Shown one piece after another: positions 56,322-64,000 of a stretch of DNA of 64,000 bases. Numbering within the stretch: the stretch's first letter is position 1; each line of letters begins with the position of its first letter. The DNA is from Smaragdicoccus niigatensis DSM 44881 = NBRC 103563 (GTDB taxonomy: Bacteria; Actinomycetota; Actinomycetes; Mycobacteriales; Mycobacteriaceae), in contig NZ_AQXZ01000019.1 in NCBI RefSeq assembly GCF_000380645.1, forward strand, positions 124,001 through 188,000, written 5' to 3'. Under the pieces are notes generated by a model. It searched no databases, was not told where the DNA came from, and saw only the letters and a list, made by a program, of their open reading frames with translations. The translations under genes were made by a program, and so were the position numbers.

Positions 56322-57397
56322 CGATGAGTTCCCGAAATCGTGCCGCTGCCGATGACCCGGTCCCCCGCAGAGTCCGGAACATAGAGAACCGCAGCCTGGC
56401 CCTTGGCCACGCCGGTCAGCGGCTCACGAAGGGAAATGCGCATTCCGGTACCGACTGACTCGGCGACGGCCGGAGCCGTGCCACCGTGGGCGCGGACCTG
56501 CACGACGCACTCGACCGGCGAATCGGGCGCCGAACCCGACGTCCAGATCGCGCGGCTCGCCTCGATCGTCGTGACCGCGAGCTGCTCGACCGATCCGACC
56601 GTGACGGTGCCCGACTCGGCGTCGATCCCGGTCACGTAGCGCGGACGTCCGTCCGCACCCGGCCCGGCAATCCCCAAGCCCTTGCGCTGCCCGACCGTGA
56701 ACTCGTGAACACCCTTGTGCTGCGCGAGAACCGCGCCCGATTCCGCGTCGACGACGTTTCCACTCCGCACGCCGATCCGGGCGCCCAGGAATGCCTGGGT
56801 GTCACCGGACGGGATGAAGCAGATGTCGTGGCTGTCCGGCTTGTTCGCCACGGCGAGGCCGCGAGCTGCGGCTTCGGCGCGGATTTCCGGCTTCGGGGTG
56901 TCGCCGACCGGGAACATCGCGCGCTGTAGCTGCGCCGCGTTGAGCACCGCGAGAACGTACGACTGATCCTTGTCGGCGTCGACCGCCCGGCGCAGAACGC
57001 CATCGGACAACCGCGCGTAGTGACCAGTGACGACCGCGTCGAAGCCGAGTGCGTGTGCACGTTCGGCGAGCGCAGAGAACTTGATCTTCTCGTTGCAGCG
57101 CAGGCACGGATTCGGCGTCTCGCCCGCGGCGTAGGCGGCCACGAAGTCATCGATGACGTCTTCCTTGAAGCGGTCCGCGAAGTCCCAGACGTAGAACGGA
57201 ATGCCGAGGACATCCGCCGCGCGCTGGGCATCGCCGGCATCCTCGCGGGAGCAGCAGCCCCGCGATCCGGTCCGGAGGGCGCCCGGCGCCGTCGACAACG
57301 CCAAGTGCACGCCGACGACGTCATGACCAGCGTCGACCGCCCGCGCGGCCGCCACCGCCGAGTCGACCCCACCGCTCATTGCAGCCAAAACCCGCAT
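56318..57397 (-). CDS. mnmA: tRNA 2-thiouridylase
   Basis: 359 residues, s2U34 modification of Glu, Gln and Lys tRNAs. PP-loop [16 protein letters not shown], first catalytic Cys in [14 protein letters not shown], and second catalytic Cys in [17 protein letters not shown]. The target tRNA family includes tRNA-Glu and tRNA-Gln isoacceptors. It follows the cysteine desulfurase gene without a gap, so sulfur donor and user are made together. Confidence 0.95.
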   Translation of the reverse strand: MRVLAAMSGGVDSAVAAARAVDAGHDVVGVHLALSTAPGALRTGSRGCCSREDAGDAQRAADVLGIPFYVWDFADRFKEDVIDDFVAAYAAGETPNPCLRCNEKIKFSALAERAHALGFDAVVTGHYARLSDGVLRRAVDADKDQSYVLAVLNAAQLQRAMFPVGDTPKPEIRAEAAARGLAVANKPDSHDICFIPSGDTQAFLGARIGVRSGNVVDAESGAVLAQHKGVHEFTVGQRKGLGIAGPGADGRPRYVTGIDAESGTVTVGSVEQLAVTTIEASRAIWTSGSAPDSPVECVVQVRAHGGTAPAVAESVGTGMRISLREPLTGVAKGQAAVLYVPDSAGDRVIGSGTISGTHR

Positions 57398-58582
57398 CTA
57401 ACGCATACTCCCAACACTCATGAGGCCCGCGGCCTTCGCCCGCTCGACGACGGCCGGCAAGGCCGCGACGAGCACATCAACGTCTTCTTTCGTGGACGTG
57501 TGCCCCAGCGAGAATCGAAGCGATCCTCGAGCCGCGGCCCGTCCCATTCCCATCGCCATGAGCACATGACTCGGCGTGGCGACACCCGACGTGCACGCCG
57601 ATCCCGTGGAGCACTCGATGCCCGCGGCGTCGAGCAGCATGAGCATCGATTCGCCTTCGCATCCGGGGAAGGTGAAGTGCGCGTTTCCCGGCAGTCTCTC
57701 ACCGTCAGGTCCGTTGAGGATCGCGTCGGGAACCGCGCTCCGGACCTCGGTGATCAAGTAGTCGCGCAGCGTCGCCAACTCTGCCGAACGGGTGCCAAGG
57801 TCGGCGGTCATCTCCCGAAGGGCTGCCGCCATTGCAGCGATCGAGGCCGTGTCGAGCGTTCCACCGCGAAGGTCGCGCTCATGGCCGCCGCCATGCACGA
57901 GCGGCACGGCAGCAACGTCACGGCCGAGGAGTAAGGCACCGGTGCCGCGCGGTCCGCCGAACTTGTGCGCCGAGAAGCTCAGCGCCGCCAAACCGGACGA
58001 CGCGAAGTCGACTGGCACCGCACCCACAGCCTGCACCGCGTCGCTGTGCAGCGGAACGCGATATTCGGCCGCCACGGCAGCCAGCTCGGTGATCGGCATG
58101 AGGGTGCCGACCTCGTTGTTCGCCCACATGACCGTGGCCAGTGCGACCTCGTCGCCGAACTCTTCGAGTGCCGCGCGGAAGTCTGTGACCGACACCGCCC
58201 CGGTGCCGTCGACCGGCAGCCAGGTGACGGCGGCACCCTCGCGCTTCTCGAGCCACTCCACGGCATCGAGGACCGCGTGGTGTTCCACCGCACTCGTGAT
58301 GATCCGGGTACCGCGCGAGTCGACTTCGCGTCGAGCCCAGAAGATGCCCTTGACCGCGAGATTGTCGCTCTCCGTGCCACCGGAGGTGAACAGGATCTCC
58401 GACGGTCGCGCGCCGACGCACTCCGCGATGGACTCGCGGGACTCTTCTATCGTGCGCCGGGCCGCGCGACCCGAAGCATGCAGGGACGACGGGTTTCCGA
58501 CCTGAAGGAAGATCGAATTCATCGCCTCGATTGCCGCGGGCACCATCGCAGTGGTGGCGGCGTGATCGAGGTAGACCGTCAT
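57398..58582 (-). CDS. iscS: Cysteine desulfurase (IscS/NifS family)
   Basis: 394 residues from ATG 58582. PLP Lys in [41 protein letters not shown] at the N-terminus, and the mobile Cys in [19 protein letters not shown]. Supplies persulfide sulfur to MnmA and probably to iron-sulfur assembly. The stop abuts the mnmA start. Same pair as Rv3025c and Rv3024c. Confidence 0.94.
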   Translation of the reverse strand: MTVYLDHAATTAMVPAAIEAMNSIFLQVGNPSSLHASGRAARRTIEESRESIAECVGARPSEILFTSGGTESDNLAVKGIFWARREVDSRGTRIITSAVEHHAVLDAVEWLEKREGAAVTWLPVDGTGAVSVTDFRAALEEFGDEVALATVMWANNEVGTLMPITELAAVAAEYRVPLHSDAVQAVGAVPVDFASSGLAALSFSAHKFGGPRGTGALLLGRDVAAVPLVHGGGHERDLRGGTLDTASIAAMAAALREMTADLGTRSAELATLRDYLITEVRSAVPDAILNGPDGERLPGNAHFTFPGCEGESMLMLLDAAGIECSTGSACTSGVATPSHVLMAMGMGRAAARGSLRFSLGHTSTKEDVDVLVAALPAVVERAKAAGLMSVGSMR

Positions 58583-58605
58583 AGCCCTACCAGAGTACTG
58601 CCAAC

Positions 58606-59472
58606 TTACGCCGGGACCATTTTCGTGGTGTTCCTCGAGCCCTCGAGGACCCCGTGGGCGGCGAAGTCGAACTCGGCCGTGCCCTGCACTCGTAGTGCAC
58701 ATCGCGTCGCGAGCTCGCGGCGGTCGGGACCGGGCTTCTCGAGCGGCAGGAGCGTCACCCGCGCCCGGATTCCGTCCGCTGCGATCAACCGCTGGACCGA
58801 GGTCGCGATGGTGTCATCTCCGACAAACCCGGGGGTCGTGCAGGTGGTTCCGTCCGGATTGAAGTACTCGATCCGAATGGGCTGAACCGGTGCACCGGAT
58901 TCGACCGCGGCCTGGAAGATCGCGGGCCGGAAGGTACCGCTTCCTCGGCCGCACCAGGTCGTTCCCTCCGGGAACATCGTGACGGTCTTGCCGTACTCGA
59001 GGCGGGTTCGCACTTCGTCGATCACCGCACGAAGCCCGGTGAGGCTCTCCCGACGGATCGGGATGAGCTTCATCCACTTCGCGACCTGCTTGAGCGGCTG
59101 GGCGTCGGTGATGTCCGCCTTGCCGACGAACGTGCTGGGCTCGACCGCCGAGACGGCGAGACCATCGATCCAGCTGATGTGCGAGGCGACGACTAGCTTG
59201 CCGCGCTGGGCGGACTCCCCGGCCCGACGGCGATCGACGACCTCGATCTCAACCCCGAGATTGCGAAGCATCGACCGCGAGTAGGCCTGAACGATTGCCG
59301 GCTGCCACGCCTGCGGTGCCAGCGTGTGAACCGGACCGAAGGTGGAGATGATGCCCAGCAGTCGTGCCGTCCGGGCCACCACCTCGGCTCGCCCGACGGT
59401 CACCGGGGGTGCGTCGATGCAGCCGTCCACGCACGGGCTCAGCGGCATCCAGGCGTGGTGCTCGGAACCCAT
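58606..59472 (-). CDS. 1-acyl-glycerol-3-phosphate acyltransferase-like (OlsA-like)
   Basis: 288 residues, PlsC family. The NHx4D-like box is [14 protein letters not shown], and block III is [16 protein letters not shown] Cys cluster near the N-terminus ([12 protein letters not shown]) is typical of the actinobacterial branch. Starts two bases after the GNAT-type gene. The pair is laid out like OlsB-OlsA of ornithine-lipid synthesis, so it may acylate lyso-ornithine lipid instead of lysophosphatidate. Confidence 0.82.
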   Translation of the reverse strand: MGSEHHAWMPLSPCVDGCIDAPPVTVGRAEVVARTARLLGIISTFGPVHTLAPQAWQPAIVQAYSRSMLRNLGVEIEVVDRRRAGESAQRGKLVVASHISWIDGLAVSAVEPSTFVGKADITDAQPLKQVAKWMKLIPIRRESLTGLRAVIDEVRTRLEYGKTVTMFPEGTTWCGRGSGTFRPAIFQAAVESGAPVQPIRIEYFNPDGTTCTTPGFVGDDTIATSVQRLIAADGIRARVTLLPLEKPGPDRRELATRCALRVQGTAEFDFAAHGVLEGSRNTTKMVPA

Positions 59473-59474
59473 GG

Positions 59475-60308
59475 CTATCTCGCTTCCAGAGAGGAGATCG
59501 CCCGCGAGAGGCGGTCGAGGTAGCGGACGTTGACCTGGTCCATCTGGAGCGTCGTGACGAAGTCGGCGACTCCGAAGTCCGGGTCGTGCGAAGGCTCACC
59601 GCAGACCTGCGCGTTGAGTCGCAGGTAGCCCTGCATGAGCGGCGGAAGCGCCGGCCGAACCGGTGCCGGCAGGTCGTCGAGCTTGCGTCCGTCGACGATC
59701 ACCGGGTTGTACGGCCGCACGCGCTTGGCGGGGTCGTTCGCGTGCTTGCCCAGGACGAAATCGCGGACGCCGCGGACGTTGACGCCCGGCTGGTCTTCCG
59801 GGGTGGCCTGCATCGGCACCGACACGCAGCCCATGATGGTCTGGTAGCCGGTGAGCTGCATGTACTGCAGGATTCCGGCCCACATCATCGTCAGTACCGT
59901 GCCGTTGCGGTGCTCGGTCCGGACACACGCGCGACCCATTTCGACAACACGGTTGCCGTGCGGGTCGAGTGCGTCGATGTCGAACTCGGTGGCGGTGTAA
60001 TAGCCGGTGGTGATCGCCGCGTCCGGCGGGAGCATGCGGTAGCAGCCCACGAAGGAATCAGTCAGGTCGTCGCGCACCAGCAAGTGGTCGCAGTATTCGT
60101 CGAAGCGGTCGGCGTCGAGGCCGTCCGGGTTCGAGGGAATCGCAAAGCCTGGTTCGGCAGCGAATACGTCGAAACGCAGTCGCTGAGCTGCCAGACGGTG
60201 GGCCCTGTCGGAGGACACCACCAGTGAGTATCGAGGCCGCGTCTCGGCGCTCGGGCTGCTTGCACCCTGCAAGCTGTCGCTCTTCTTGAGGACCGTCAAA
60301 CTAGACAT
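59475..60308 (-). CDS. GNAT-fold N-acyltransferase (OlsB-like)
   Basis: 277 residues of the hemolysin/OlsB acyltransferase type: QRLRFDVFAAEPGFAIPSNPDGLDADRFDEYCDHLLVRD, FVGCYRMLPPDAA, and VVEMGRACVRTEHRNGTVLTMMWAGILQYM, where OlsB proteins have a conserved ELGRxCV-type core. Likely acylates an amine such as ornithine with a 3-hydroxyacyl group. Upstream partner of the PlsC-like gene; Rv3027c position. Confidence 0.8.
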   Translation of the reverse strand: MSSLTVLKKSDSLQGASSPSAETRPRYSLVVSSDRAHRLAAQRLRFDVFAAEPGFAIPSNPDGLDADRFDEYCDHLLVRDDLTDSFVGCYRMLPPDAAITTGYYTATEFDIDALDPHGNRVVEMGRACVRTEHRNGTVLTMMWAGILQYMQLTGYQTIMGCVSVPMQATPEDQPGVNVRGVRDFVLGKHANDPAKRVRPYNPVIVDGRKLDDLPAPVRPALPPLMQGYLRLNAQVCGEPSHDPDFGVADFVTTLQMDQVNVRYLDRLSRAISSLEAR

Positions 60309-60438
60309 GATTCATGTTTAGGTGGGCCGAACGGCGACACCGCGACGAACCAATGACGAGTCATTCAAGCCTGAGTGAACAGATCAAAATCACACAAACC
60401 GCTGGTCGGAGTGTGTTCACCTACAGTCAAGCTGCAGT

Positions 60439-61932
60439 TCAGGCGCGCACACTACCGGTTCGCCGCCGCTGCATTGCGTTGCCGATGCGGACTCCCGCTC
60501 GCATGGCCCACGGATGCTTCCTCGCCAGTCTGAGCAACGCGCGATCACCGAAGCCAAGTGCCGGCGATTCGTCGGGAACGACCGGCGGCGCGGCTCCCGT
60601 GCCGGCTAGTGCGTACAGTCGCCACTTGCCCGGCACACCCTTGAGCTGCTGCTCACCGCGGTCGGTGAAAACGAGGCCCGACCCGACGACCAGGTCGCGC
60701 ACGGGGCGCGAAACCAGCACCTCACGAGCCCCGGCGGCCGACCCGACCCGCGCACCGACGTGCACGGTCATCCCGGTCAGTTCGGGTCCGGCCTGCTGGA
60801 CCTCGCCCATGTGCACCCCCGCGCGCGCCTCGATCCCGAGTTCACGCGCGCCCTCACAGATGAGCAACGCGCAGCTCACGGCCGCGGCGGGACCGTCGAA
60901 GATACTGAACGTCCCGTCGCCGGTGACGTTCACCAGACGCCCGCCAGCCTGCTCGACTTCTCGTCGAACGTGGCGCTCGTGCGCGGCGCGCAACTCCGAA
61001 TAGGCGCGATCCCCCATCTTCGCCAACGCCGCAGTGGAACCGACCAAGTCGGTGAACAGCAACGCGGCGAGGAATCGATCGGCGTCGCCGGACCGGTGGG
61101 CACCGGTCGCGACCTCTTCGACGTGATCGACGATCGGCAGCCACGCTTCCCCCAACGAGGCACCCGGCGGTGTCGGGGGAAGCAGATGGAAGCTCCCGTT
61201 CGGGATCAGCTCGGCCACGTATTCCGCGGCTCCACGGGCCAGTGCGGCCGCCGGCGGAAGGAGGGCGCGGGCCGGACACTGGATCGACGGGAGCGCCTGC
61301 GAATAGTCGAGGCGCATGAGCCATTCGAAGTGGGCCTTTGCGGTTGCCGGTGTCGCGGAACAACGCTCGAGCATGCCCATCATCCGGCGGTTGTAGGGCG
61401 AGTCGACGTCCGGATCCCACATTGCCGCAGACTGCCCCGAGCCCCAGCGCGTGTACGCATCACGCCAGCCCTCGACGAACTTGTCGCGATCGGCGGGGTC
61501 CCACCCATGCGGGACGGGGTTGGACAGCACGCTCTCCGCGAACGGCTGGACGAGGATGAGGCCGGTCACCCGGAGTGGTGACCGCGCCGCCACGAGCGAA
61601 ATCGGACCACACGTGCTCGCGACCCCCACGAGGGTTGCCCGCTCCATCCCGACCGCGTCCATCACCGCGACGACGTCGTCGGCCTGCTGCTCCAGGGTGG
61701 GGATGTAGTCGATGGGATCGGACAAACCCAACCCGCGCCGCTGGAAGAACACGCCCCGTCCGAAGCTCGCCACGCGCTCGAACAGATAGTGGATCTGCGG
61801 ATCGGTCCACATCAGGTCCAGGTGGAGATTGGCCTCCAGAACGAACACCATGTCGGTGGGTCCGGCCCCGACCACTTGGTAGGCGAGCGCACGTCCGTCG
61901 CGCTCGACATACTGGGTGTTCGACGGGTCCAC
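60439..61932 (-). CDS. Alpha/beta-hydrolase fused to a class III adenylate cyclase
   Basis: 497 residues. Residues 1-270 are an alpha/beta-hydrolase (FFQRRGLGLSDPIDYIPTLEQQADDVVAVMDAVGMERATLVGVASTCGPISL, C-terminal PALLPP region). Residues 285-450 are a class III nucleotidyl cyclase (LFTDLVGSTAALAKMGDRAYSELRAAHERHVRREVEQAGGRLVNVTGDGTFSIFD) with both metal Asp positions. The nucleophile elbow reads GVASTCG where GxSxG is expected, so hydrolase activity is doubtful and it may only bind a ligand. Such fusions are frequent in Mycobacteriales. Confidence 0.85.
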   Translation of the reverse strand: MDPSNTQYVERDGRALAYQVVGAGPTDMVFVLEANLHLDLMWTDPQIHYLFERVASFGRGVFFQRRGLGLSDPIDYIPTLEQQADDVVAVMDAVGMERATLVGVASTCGPISLVAARSPLRVTGLILVQPFAESVLSNPVPHGWDPADRDKFVEGWRDAYTRWGSGQSAAMWDPDVDSPYNRRMMGMLERCSATPATAKAHFEWLMRLDYSQALPSIQCPARALLPPAAALARGAAEYVAELIPNGSFHLLPPTPPGASLGEAWLPIVDHVEEVATGAHRSGDADRFLAALLFTDLVGSTAALAKMGDRAYSELRAAHERHVRREVEQAGGRLVNVTGDGTFSIFDGPAAAVSCALLICEGARELGIEARAGVHMGEVQQAGPELTGMTVHVGARVGSAAGAREVLVSRPVRDLVVGSGLVFTDRGEQQLKGVPGKWRLYALAGTGAAPPVVPDESPALGFGDRALLRLARKHPWAMRAGVRIGNAMQRRRTGSVRA

Positions 61933-61976
61933 TCGCCCAGCGTAGGACGGTGACCTGCATTTATTTTGGCCTTCCG

Positions 61977-63005
61977 CTACTCCACGTAGTCAGTGCCGTT
62001 CCAGTGCAGCAGCTTCGACGTGATCGTGCCGTGGGCGCAGTCAGGCTTGCAGTCATTGTTGAACTGCTTGATGACGTACTGACCGTTGTCCCCGGGTCCG
62101 TCGAGTTCCGCGTAGTAGATGAGCCGCTTCCCGGTGTAGTTGCCGCGATCGGCGCCCAGCGGCTCGAATCCGGTCGGCGTCGGCACCAGCACCATGACCC
62201 CGTTGTAGCGACCCGGGTTGTAGTTGACGAAGAAGTTGCCACTCGCATCGGTCACGGGATCGGCGAATCGGAGCCGGTCGTCGAAGCCGGCCACCTCGAA
62301 TGCCTGGACCACCTTGTTCGACCGATCAACAGCGATGACACACCCCTGCAGCTTCGAGTTCGACCCCAGTGGCTTGGTCAACGCGAACAACCGCAGCGTG
62401 CCCAGATACGGGTGCTTGATGTCGACCTTCTCGTTGACGAGAGTCGGGCAGTTGGGCACCTCGGGCGGGAAGTCGGCGAACGGCCGCGGACCACATCGAC
62501 ACAGCACGATCTTCGTGATCGTGCCGTCGAGCCGGCCCACGGTGGTGGGCTTGAAGTCGACCTCGTAGCCAGTGCCCGCTTCCTTGTCGACCTCCACGAC
62601 CGCGGTCGACCGCGACGCAGCGGTCGTCAGATCGACATCAGCGAACAGTTGGCTCAGTCGTTTGACGTCGTCACCCACGCCGAGCCCCTCGACAGTCTTG
62701 ACGGTCGACGGCGGCGCAATGCGCACCAGAGTCCCGTTGTTGAAGGTCAGCGTGCAGCCTCGCCACTCCACCTCGTCCACACCGGTCTTGGAGACCTTGG
62801 GGAGTGCAGTTCCGATCGCCTGAGCCGCAGACTTCGCCTGGTCGATCGACATACCCAGGAGCAGGCCGTCGATTCCCGCGTGGGACAACCTCGACGCCGT
62901 TGCAGACACCGGGACCGCACCGCGTGGAACCCCATCGGTGACCGTGGCGCAGCCCCCGAGCGCCACCAGGCACCCGACGATCACCGCCACCCGTAGCAAG
63001 GTCAT
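61977..63005 (-). CDS. Lipoprotein of unknown function
   Basis: 342 residues. Signal peptide LLRVAVIVGCLVALGGC is a lipobox. The mature protein has an N-terminal part (GIDGLLLGMSIDQAKSAAQAIGTALPKV) like the SmpA/PASTA-type DxxAK helix. Later parts are beta-rich, with Cys pairs CRCGPRPF, PNCPTLV, and NNDCKPDCAHG. I do not recognise the family. Read leftwards; it starts 60 bases from the dienelactone hydrolase stop. Confidence 0.68.
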   Translation of the reverse strand: MTLLRVAVIVGCLVALGGCATVTDGVPRGAVPVSATASRLSHAGIDGLLLGMSIDQAKSAAQAIGTALPKVSKTGVDEVEWRGCTLTFNNGTLVRIAPPSTVKTVEGLGVGDDVKRLSQLFADVDLTTAASRSTAVVEVDKEAGTGYEVDFKPTTVGRLDGTITKIVLCRCGPRPFADFPPEVPNCPTLVNEKVDIKHPYLGTLRLFALTKPLGSNSKLQGCVIAVDRSNKVVQAFEVAGFDDRLRFADPVTDASGNFFVNYNPGRYNGVMVLVPTPTGFEPLGADRGNYTGKRLIYYAELDGPGDNGQYVIKQFNNDCKPDCAHGTITSKLLHWNGTDYVE

Positions 63006-63065
63006 GTCGGCAACGTACCGGACCTTTCGGCCAGGGCCCGTCGGGGGTTGGGTCGTGTCTGACAG

Positions 63066-63974
63066 CTACCCGACGTGCTCTCCAAACCAGTCGAGTACCC
63101 GCTTCCAGGCGTCATTTGCGGCAACGACGTTGTAGCGCTGGCCGGTGTCGTTGAAGAAGGCGTGATTGGCGTCCGGCTCGGTGACTATCTCGTGGACCAG
63201 GCCCGCCTGCGTCAGGGCCTCGTCCATCGCATCTCGCGTGGCATTGACCCGATTGTCGAGAGCGCCGTAGAACGCGATCACGGCCGCGTTCTTCGATCCG
63301 GAGAAGTCTGGATTTTCCGGTCCTGGCCCGTAGAAGGGCGCAGCCGCCGAAAGCCTCGGCTCCCCCGCGGCGAGGGTCTGCCACGTCAGACCGCCGCCGA
63401 AACAGAACCCGATCATCGCGAGCTTCTTGCCGTCCGCACGTACCTCGAGTTCGCCGATGGCAGCTTGGATGTCGGCGACCAGGTCGGCGGCCGGCGTGCC
63501 CGTGAGCGCCGCGGTCGCCTGCGCGGGATCGCTGAAATGAGCTGTGCCGCCATTGCGCGAAAGCAGGTCAAGCGCCATCGCCGAGTAGCCGGCGCCCGCG
63601 AAGCGGCCGGCCACGTTCTTGTGATGGTCGGTCAGCCCTTTGTTCTCGTGGATCACGAGGACGGCTCCACGAGGCGACTCCGCGGCCGCCCAGGCCGCGT
63701 GCAAGCCCCCATCCGGGCCAGCGAACGAGATCGCCTGGGTGGCGACGGCGTGCGCTGCCCCGGGCGGGCCCGCCGTGATCGTCGCGGGCGGCGTCGAGGA
63801 CTGAACGAGCGGCGCTTCCTTGACCTGGTCACCGCACGCCGCGAGGAGCGCAGACGCCGCCCCGACACTGAGCCCGAGCAAACCCAGCCGACGCAGCGCC
63901 TCGCGGCGGGACATCAGTCCGTCCGCATGATCGGTCGCGATCTCCTCGGCGACGTATCGCTGTAGAGGCGTCAT
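63066..63974 (-). CDS. Exported dienelactone hydrolase family protein
   Basis: 302 residues. A Tat-type signal (MSRREALRRLGLLGLSVGAASALLAAC has the SRREALRRLG pattern followed by a lipobox Cys). The catalytic residues of dienelactone hydrolase are visible: Glu in VLVIHENKGLTDHHKNVA, Cys in IGFCFGGGLTWQ, Asp in AFYGALDNRVN and His in PDANHAFFND. Exported alpha/beta-hydrolase; natural ester or lactone unknown. Confidence 0.88.
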   Translation of the reverse strand: MTPLQRYVAEEIATDHADGLMSRREALRRLGLLGLSVGAASALLAACGDQVKEAPLVQSSTPPATITAGPPGAAHAVATQAISFAGPDGGLHAAWAAAESPRGAVLVIHENKGLTDHHKNVAGRFAGAGYSAMALDLLSRNGGTAHFSDPAQATAALTGTPAADLVADIQAAIGELEVRADGKKLAMIGFCFGGGLTWQTLAAGEPRLSAAAPFYGPGPENPDFSGSKNAAVIAFYGALDNRVNATRDAMDEALTQAGLVHEIVTEPDANHAFFNDTGQRYNVVAANDAWKRVLDWFGEHVG

Positions 63975-64000
63975 GACGTATCTCCGATCGGCGAGAGCTC

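Overview
The window is GC-rich actinobacterial chromosome. The gene order leuD-leuC / iclR - tRNA-Glu/tRNA-Gln - gltX - FAH - MFS - leuB - serA - ilvC-ilvN-ilvB / cfp6 - DoxX - lppZ - gatB - gatA-gatC / ACT - ligA - mnmA-iscS-plsC-GNAT is the conserved Mycobacteriales order, the block around Rv2987c to Rv3027c of M. tuberculosis as I remember it. Accessory insertions break it up, so a non-tuberculous Mycobacteriales such as a Rhodococcus-, Gordonia- or Williamsia-like organism is likely; the species cannot be read from the sequence. Layout: 1-5.7 kb holds the leucine genes leuDC, a divergent IclR regulator and small accessory genes (DUF559, DUF2804, a methyltransferase, DUF4870). From 5.84 to 16.41 kb there is a 10.5-kb integrated element bounded by a 50-bp direct repeat that is the 3' part of tRNA-Glu(CTC). 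It carries a tyrosine integrase, an XRE repressor, an excisionase-like protein, a WhiB, an HTH protein, small genes and an HK97 capsid gene, but no terminase large subunit, portal or tail genes. This fits a phiRv-like or capsid-encoding phage satellite. At its attL end it carries a cargo block: a lipoprotein, a DUF4145 protein, a DUF4352-like protein and a receptor Ser/Thr kinase with an RCC1-like propeller. From 16.4 to 18.9 kb come tRNA-Glu, tRNA-Gln, gltX and a FAH-family hydrolase. From 19.2 to 27.5 kb there is a DUF4333 lipoprotein, then a tandem family of secreted proteins built from about 18-19-residue Asn/Thr/Ala/Gly repeats. There are four large or small intact copies (A, B, D, E), one copy with compensating frameshifts (C) and one frameshifted relic, and an MFS gene lies inside the array. 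Copies A, C and D share a bipartite promoter-like sequence, of which B keeps only the -10 half. From 27.6 to 42.9 kb lie leuB-serA and the ilvBNC operon. ilvBNC has an apparently leaderless 15-codon leader peptide and an attenuator. Between serA and ilvC sits an organosulfur-type cassette: an NtaA/SnaA/DszA-family monooxygenase, an MFS exporter, an AprA-like flavoprotein with ferredoxin, and a TauABC/SsuABC-type ABC importer. From 43 to 64 kb is mostly core: cfp6-like, DoxX, lppZ-like, gatB, gatA-gatC, ACT, ligA, mnmA, cysteine desulfurase and an OlsB/OlsA-like pair. Interspersed are a Tat-type lipoprotein beta-carbonic anhydrase and an MFS gene (where pfkA lies in M. tuberculosis), an SRPBCC-LuxR fusion, an ankyrin protein beside a 151-bp palindromic element, an alpha/beta-hydrolase-adenylate cyclase fusion, and secreted lipoproteins. 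Working together: leuBCD, ilvBNC and serA make branched-chain amino acids and serine. GltX, tRNA-Gln and GatCAB together imply the indirect route to Gln-tRNA. The cysteine desulfurase and MnmA provide tRNA 2-thiolation.
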